NCBI RefSeq assembly: GCF_024282095.1
Contig: NZ_JAMWZS010000003.1
Span: 1-64,000, forward strand
Direction: 5' to 3'
DNA length: 64,000 nt
Source of the DNA: Nitrosomonas sp.
Lineage (GTDB): Bacteria > Pseudomonadota > Gammaproteobacteria > Burkholderiales > Nitrosomonadaceae
The notes beneath the pieces are model-generated. The model saw only the letters and a program-made list of their open reading frames with translations. It was not told the DNA's origin and made no database searches. A program made the position numbers and the translations under genes. Of this stretch, positions 58,455 to 64,000 are shown in pieces (the stretch's first letter is position 1; every line of letters begins with the position of its first letter).

Positions 58455-59708
58455 TTAAAGCGTGTGAGCAGGCAAATTAGAATCCGATGAATCAGGAAAA
58501 AATTTTTCTTTACGCCTCTGTTCATTAAAGTAGAGCGATTCGTTGGGTTCAAGCCGATACCCCAGATCTTGAATTTGCACCCAGATATCAGGAAATTTTC
58601 CCAGCCGTTTAAAGCGGCGAGCATTTTTCTTGAAACCCGATTTGTTATTCAATGCGTATAGCAGTTCAAATAATAACAACCATCCTGAGATATCAAACTT
58701 ATTGGTTGCTAATTGTTTCTGCAGGAATTGAATAGCAGCTTCAGAATTGTCCTGCTTGATCAGCAAACGGGCTTCGGATGCCATGTCACTGGATGATGTC
58801 TCAGGTGAGTTTTGCATGGGATCGGCGCTATGGCGGTTTTGATCCAGAAATAACACCTGGTATTGATGCGGATTGGAAATTCCAGGTGGTAATGATGCTT
58901 CGCGAGGCTGTGTCAGTCTTTCCTGAATCCTGCGGTAGTTGCGCAATATTAGGATGACGATCAGTACCATCAATAAAATTCCCAAAACAAATACACTATC
59001 GAATCTGAATGGGTTTTCCCACGAAGTATCACTGGATTCTGCTGGCGATATCGGATCTTCAAAGCGTTCAGTAGGTTGTAGGCTGATTTCTTGGAATCCG
59101 CCTGAATTGGCGATCTGTGACTCGCTTGATTGCTGAGTTTTCATTGCATATAGAGATTGAATTTCAGCGATTCGTGATGCAAGAGATGCGGTGTGTTGAG
59201 TCAATGCAGTAAGATCGTGCGTTTCTTTCTGCGCAATTTGTTCGAGTTGTGAGATCAATTGCAAGAATAAGTGATTGCTATTTAAGTTGGAGATCACTGC
59301 AGTGGGCGTTATTGGGGATTTGCTTTGTGCCTCGTTGTTGGCGGTAATTGCGCGCCGTTTTTTGACGGTCGGTGCAGAATATGCATGAATCGTTCTTAAA
59401 TCAGGAATATGAATGACGGTGCCGGCAGGTAGTGGCTGATAAGTGCCGGCAGGAAAGTGCTCAGGATTTATACGAATGACTGCCCGAATGAATGTGTCGC
59501 GAGTGGTGGAATCCTTAGGAAACATCAGGCGCGCGATCTGTAAGATATTTTCGCCGGGCAGAAGCTCCCATTGCATTGTCCGGTTTGTTGCTTTTTTATG
59601 GACAGCGTTATCCTGTCCCGAATATGCAGCAGCTGTTTCAGCGACAACCGAAGCGCTTGCCAGGGAAAATATGGCAACCAGTATTAATTTGCTGATCAAT
59701 GCAACCAT
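58455..59708 (-). CDS. FimV-like LysM membrane protein
   Basis: 417 residues: signal peptide (to about residue 23), a LysM-like/FimV N-terminal region (MQWELLPGENILQIARLMFP at about 45-64, INPEHFPAGTYQPLPAGTVI), a membrane helix at about 232-253 and a C-terminal segment rich in helices with a TPR-like unit (ALLIKQDNSEAAIQFLQKQL region). Resembles FimV/HubP polar peptidoglycan-binding proteins in outline but is much shorter. Confidence 0.78.
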   Translation of the reverse strand: MVALISKLILVAIFSLASASVVAETAAAYSGQDNAVHKKATNRTMQWELLPGENILQIARLMFPKDSTTRDTFIRAVIRINPEHFPAGTYQPLPAGTVIHIPDLRTIHAYSAPTVKKRRAITANNEAQSKSPITPTAVISNLNSNHLFLQLISQLEQIAQKETHDLTALTQHTASLASRIAEIQSLYAMKTQQSSESQIANSGGFQEISLQPTERFEDPISPAESSDTSWENPFRFDSVFVLGILLMVLIVILILRNYRRIQERLTQPREASLPPGISNPHQYQVLFLDQNRHSADPMQNSPETSSSDMASEARLLIKQDNSEAAIQFLQKQLATNKFDISGWLLLFELLYALNNKSGFKKNARRFKRLGKFPDIWVQIQDLGYRLEPNESLYFNEQRRKEKFFPDSSDSNLPAHTL

Positions 59709-59728
59709 CTAGTCTTTAAGTAATTAAT

Positions 59729-60178
59729 TTATTTGCAGAATGCCGCAACTGCCTTGTTGGCTTCAGCAATTTTCTTCTGACGAACATCATCATCCACATA
59801 AGCGATGCCGCCACTGCCGTCAGGCACGGTCAAACGGGGTGAATCAGTATATAATCTAACCTGCCCTTGGGCGTCAATACATTTCTTTTTATTCTCTTCT
59901 GCTTTCGCTAGTTGTTTGGTTTCTTCCTCTTTTCTCTGTTCTTGGCGTTTGTTGAATTCAAGCCGCTCATCAGCCGGGTTTTGGGATTTGCTGGTCTCAT
60001 TATTTGCAGGTGCGAGCACCGGTTTGATATTCAACCGTTGCCCTTCCTTGGCAGCACCCGGCGGAGGAGGCAGGTCGGTGTATTGTGTTTTGCCATTTTC
60101 ATCAACCCATTTATAAATCTGGGCGCTGGCTGTTACACTGAATAGCAATATGAGTCCTGTAAATACAAAATTTTTCAT
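59729..60178 (-). CDS. DUF4124 periplasmic protein
   Basis: 149 residues. Signal peptide ending SASA at about residue 18, then the DUF4124 signature IYKWVDENGKTQYTDLPPPPG, a Lys/Glu-rich coiled region (about 68-98) and a C-terminal AFCK. The start at 60178 has AGGAG eight bases ahead; the frame stays open upstream to 60250 but lacks such a site. Function unknown. Confidence 0.88.
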   Translation of the reverse strand: MKNFVFTGLILLFSVTASAQIYKWVDENGKTQYTDLPPPPGAAKEGQRLNIKPVLAPANNETSKSQNPADERLEFNKRQEQRKEEETKQLAKAEENKKKCIDAQGQVRLYTDSPRLTVPDGSGGIAYVDDDVRQKKIAEANKAVAAFCK

Positions 60179-60286
60179 CGCATACTCCTGAGAATGAATG
60201 ATTTGAACTACATCGGACATGTATTTATGTAACTTGAAGATTTGCCACATTACATCACAATTACCGGAGATATGTTGTATTCTTAG

Positions 60287-61813
<1,527 letters not shown>

Positions 61814-61819
61814 ACAGTA

Positions 61820-63388
61820 ATGCCAATGCATCAAAAAATTCTTATTCTGGATTTTGGTTCCCAGTACACGCAACTGATTGCCCGGCGTGTTCGTGAAACG
61901 AATGTTTACTGCGAATTACATCCGTATGATGTCACCCCGGAATTTATCAAAGCATTTGCCCCCAAAGGCATCATACTTTCCGGCGGTCCCGCATCGGTCA
62001 CCGAAGATGAGACGCCACGTGCGCCGCAGATCGTTTTTGAACTCAATGTGCCGGTGCTTGGCATTTGCTATGGTATGCAAACCATGGCGGCACAATTGGG
62101 CGGTACGGTTGAAAATGCGCTGGTGCGCGAATTCGGCTATGCAGAAATCCAAACGACGCAAGATGGTGCATTATTTCAGCAAGTTAAGGACCGCACCAAT
62201 GCAGCCGGAAACAACATTCTGGATGTGTGGATGAGTCATGGCGATGCAGTAGTGGCGCTGCCTGCCGGATTTCAGGTGATGGCACAGAATGCCGCGACAC
62301 CGATTGCCGCCATGGCGGACGATACACGGCGGTTTTATGGCATTCAGTTTCACCCCGAAGTTACCCACACGCTGCAAGGCAAAGCGATTATCGACCGGTT
62401 TGTGCATGACATTTGCGACATTGGACATGACTGGAATATGCCGAATTATGTCGATGAAGCCATCGGCAAGATTCGTGCAGCCGTCGGCAACGATCAGGTG
62501 ATCCTGGGTTTATCGGGCGGCGTGGATTCCTCGGTAGCAGCTGCATTGATTCACCGCGCTATTGGTGACCAACTCACGTGTGTATTTGTGGACAATGGTC
62601 TGCTGCGCGCCAACGAGGCTAAGCAGGTGATGGAAACTTTTGCCAGCAATCTGGCGGTTAAAGTGATTCATATTGATGCCAGCCGCGATTTTTACCGCAA
62701 CCTCAAAGGCATTGTCGATCCTGAAACCAAACGACGGGTGATCGGACGTGAATTCGTGGAGGTATTTCAGCGCGAATCGGTAAAAATCAAAGATGCCAGA
62801 TGGCTTGCGCAAGGTACTATTTACCCCGATGTGATTGAATCTGCCGGTGGTAAAACCAAAAAAGCCCATACCATCAAATCCCATCATAATGTCGGCGGAT
62901 TGCCGGAAACACTACACCTCAAATTACTCGAGCCGCTACGTGAGCTATTTAAGGATGAAGTGCGCGAATTGGGATTGGCGCTCGGCTTGCCGCGCGAAAT
63001 GATATTCCGTCACCCATTCCCCGGACCGGGGCTGGGCGTGCGCATTCTGGGCGAAGTCAAATATGAATATGCCGAATTACTCAGGCAGGCAGACCAAATC
63101 TTTATCGAAGAATTACAACATTCCGGTTGGTACGACAAAACCTCGCAGGCATTTGCGGTTTTTTTGCCGGTCAAATCCGTAGGCGTGATGGGGGACGGAC
63201 GCACCTATGAATACGTCATCGCCCTTAGAGCCGTGCAAACTCAGGATTTCATGACCGCCAACTGGGCGGAATTGCCGTACTCACTATTAAGTAAGGTTTC
63301 CAATCGCATCATCAACGAAATTCGCGGTATCAACCGCGTGGTCTACGATATCTCCGGGAAGCCACCGGCAACGATTGAGTGGGAGTGA
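61820..63388 (+). CDS. guaA: GMP synthase (glutamine-hydrolysing) GuaA
   Basis: 522 residues. Class I glutaminase domain with nucleophile C83 in [11 protein letters not shown] pyrophosphatase loop [13 protein letters not shown] near residue 230, and the dimerisation domain ending PPATIEWE. It converts XMP to GMP. Forms an operon with guaB. Confidence 0.98.
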   Translation: MPMHQKILILDFGSQYTQLIARRVRETNVYCELHPYDVTPEFIKAFAPKGIILSGGPASVTEDETPRAPQIVFELNVPVLGICYGMQTMAAQLGGTVENALVREFGYAEIQTTQDGALFQQVKDRTNAAGNNILDVWMSHGDAVVALPAGFQVMAQNAATPIAAMADDTRRFYGIQFHPEVTHTLQGKAIIDRFVHDICDIGHDWNMPNYVDEAIGKIRAAVGNDQVILGLSGGVDSSVAAALIHRAIGDQLTCVFVDNGLLRANEAKQVMETFASNLAVKVIHIDASRDFYRNLKGIVDPETKRRVIGREFVEVFQRESVKIKDARWLAQGTIYPDVIESAGGKTKKAHTIKSHHNVGGLPETLHLKLLEPLRELFKDEVRELGLALGLPREMIFRHPFPGPGLGVRILGEVKYEYAELLRQADQIFIEELQHSGWYDKTSQAFAVFLPVKSVGVMGDGRTYEYVIALRAVQTQDFMTANWAELPYSLLSKVSNRIINEIRGINRVVYDISGKPPATIEWE

Positions 63389-63459
63389 TTTATAAGTGGG
63401 AACAGGGCATCAACCCGGAGCCAATGAAATAACCGTTGTTTTTACCTTTGGTGCATCCA

Positions 63460-63951
63460 ATGGAAGAATTACAACAAGAAATGATTTTGTTGTTTTGGTT
63501 GATGGGAGTAAATGGCGCGCCCATTTTGCTGGCGAAGTTTGCTGGCAAGCGGTTCGATTATCCGATTGACTGCAATCAATTATTTTTCGATGGGCGACCC
63601 ATCCTGGGCGCATCGAAAACCTTCCGTGGTTTCATAGCTGCGCTTGCAATATCGGTTCTGATCGGCAATATCCTGGCGCTGCCATTGCTGACAAGCTTGC
63701 TGTTCGGCGCGCTATCGATGGCAGGCGATATGATTTCAAGTTTTATCAAGCGACGCTTGGGGTTACGGTCCAGCGCTATGGCACTGGGTCTGGATCAAAT
63801 CCCGGAATCTCTGTTTCCGCTGGTGGGATGCCAAGTGTTGCTGGGAATCAATGCCGAGCAGATTTTTTCGATTGTGCTGGCATTCTTTTTTATAGAATTG
63901 ATTCTTTCACGGATTTTGTTCTGGCTGAAAATCCGCAAAACCCCGTACTAA
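63460..63951 (+). CDS. CarS-like CDP-archaeol synthase family membrane protein
   Basis: 163 residues with about five membrane segments. The motifs NGAPILLAKF, DGRPILGASKTFRGF and GDMISSFIKRRLG are those of the DUF46/CarS family, related to CDP-diglyceride synthases. In bacteria the substrate is not established. The ATG at 63460 is preferred over an in-frame TTG at 63436. The stop overlaps the convergent gene by four bases. Confidence 0.82.
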   Translation: MEELQQEMILLFWLMGVNGAPILLAKFAGKRFDYPIDCNQLFFDGRPILGASKTFRGFIAALAISVLIGNILALPLLTSLLFGALSMAGDMISSFIKRRLGLRSSAMALGLDQIPESLFPLVGCQVLLGINAEQIFSIVLAFFFIELILSRILFWLKIRKTPY

Positions 63952-64000
63952 ACTTGCAGCAAATGATGGATAGTGACTTCGGGCGGACAATTGAATCGCA
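63948..64000 (-). CDS. 3' end of a probable metallophosphoesterase (partial)
   Basis: Seventeen codons enter from the right edge: RFNCPPEVTIHHLLQV then TAG. The R-x-N-C-P-P-E ending is typical of YkuE/YaeI-like metallophosphoesterases. Too short to be certain. Confidence 0.4.
   Translation of the reverse strand, partial: RFNCPPEVTIHHLLQV

Overview
The window reads as the chromosome of a chemolithoautotrophic betaproteobacterium, most likely a Nitrosomonas-type ammonia oxidiser. This rests on a form IA Rubisco cluster (cbbLSQO with a divergent cbbR), a complete cytochrome c maturation operon, an EarP/EF-P pair and AT-leaning intergenic DNA rich in small foldback repeats. No amo or hao gene lies here, so the genus is inference. 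No rRNA, tRNA or CRISPR was seen.

Layout. 1-6.8 kb: ccmBCDEFGHI (ccmB truncated by the window edge) plus a Bcp peroxiredoxin. 7-13.3 kb: cbbO, cbbQ, cbbS and cbbL on the minus strand with divergent cbbR; promoter, CbbR-type dyad, cbbL-cbbS hairpin and cbbS-cbbQ terminator are visible. 13.5-18 kb: a TM2 mini-protein, a secreted EndoU-type nuclease with an overlapping partner gene, rimO, earP and efp. 18-22 kb: an epimerase, a Kelch protein, a DCC protein and a secreted protein carrying two degenerate EF-Tu-like repeats. 22-29 kb: an IscR-controlled SUF operon (iscR, A-type carrier, sufB, C, D, S, U, nfu) behind two tandem IscR boxes. 29.5-39.7 kb: an SLC13 transporter, an FmdE-like/hemerythrin pair, a decayed IS5 transposase, an OFA-type MFS carrier, an Ig-like surface protein, a YheT hydrolase, an intact IS427-type element and an RluB-type pseudouridine synthase.

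40-48.7 kb is the most unusual part. A giant RTX protein (about 2384 residues if one 2-bp frameshift is ignored) has an N-terminal region resembling CD38-type ADP-ribosyl cyclase/NAD glycohydrolase. It is preceded by three paralogous small genes, the likely immunity genes. Behind each of the two outer copies lies a stub of the toxin start, so the locus is a decayed tandem array of immunity-toxin cassettes, and one spacer carries a 100-bp MITE with a readable empty site in the neighbouring copy.

49-52.4 kb: sdhC, sdhD and sdhA without an adjacent sdhB, then an SH3-domain envelope protein. 52.8-58.3 kb: two FG-GAP/VCBS-RTX proteins that share their last ~100 residues with the giant RTX protein, suggesting one type I secretion route for all three. 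58.4-64 kb: a FimV-like LysM protein, a DUF4124 protein, guaB, guaA, a CarS-like membrane protein and the 3' end of a probable metallophosphoesterase.
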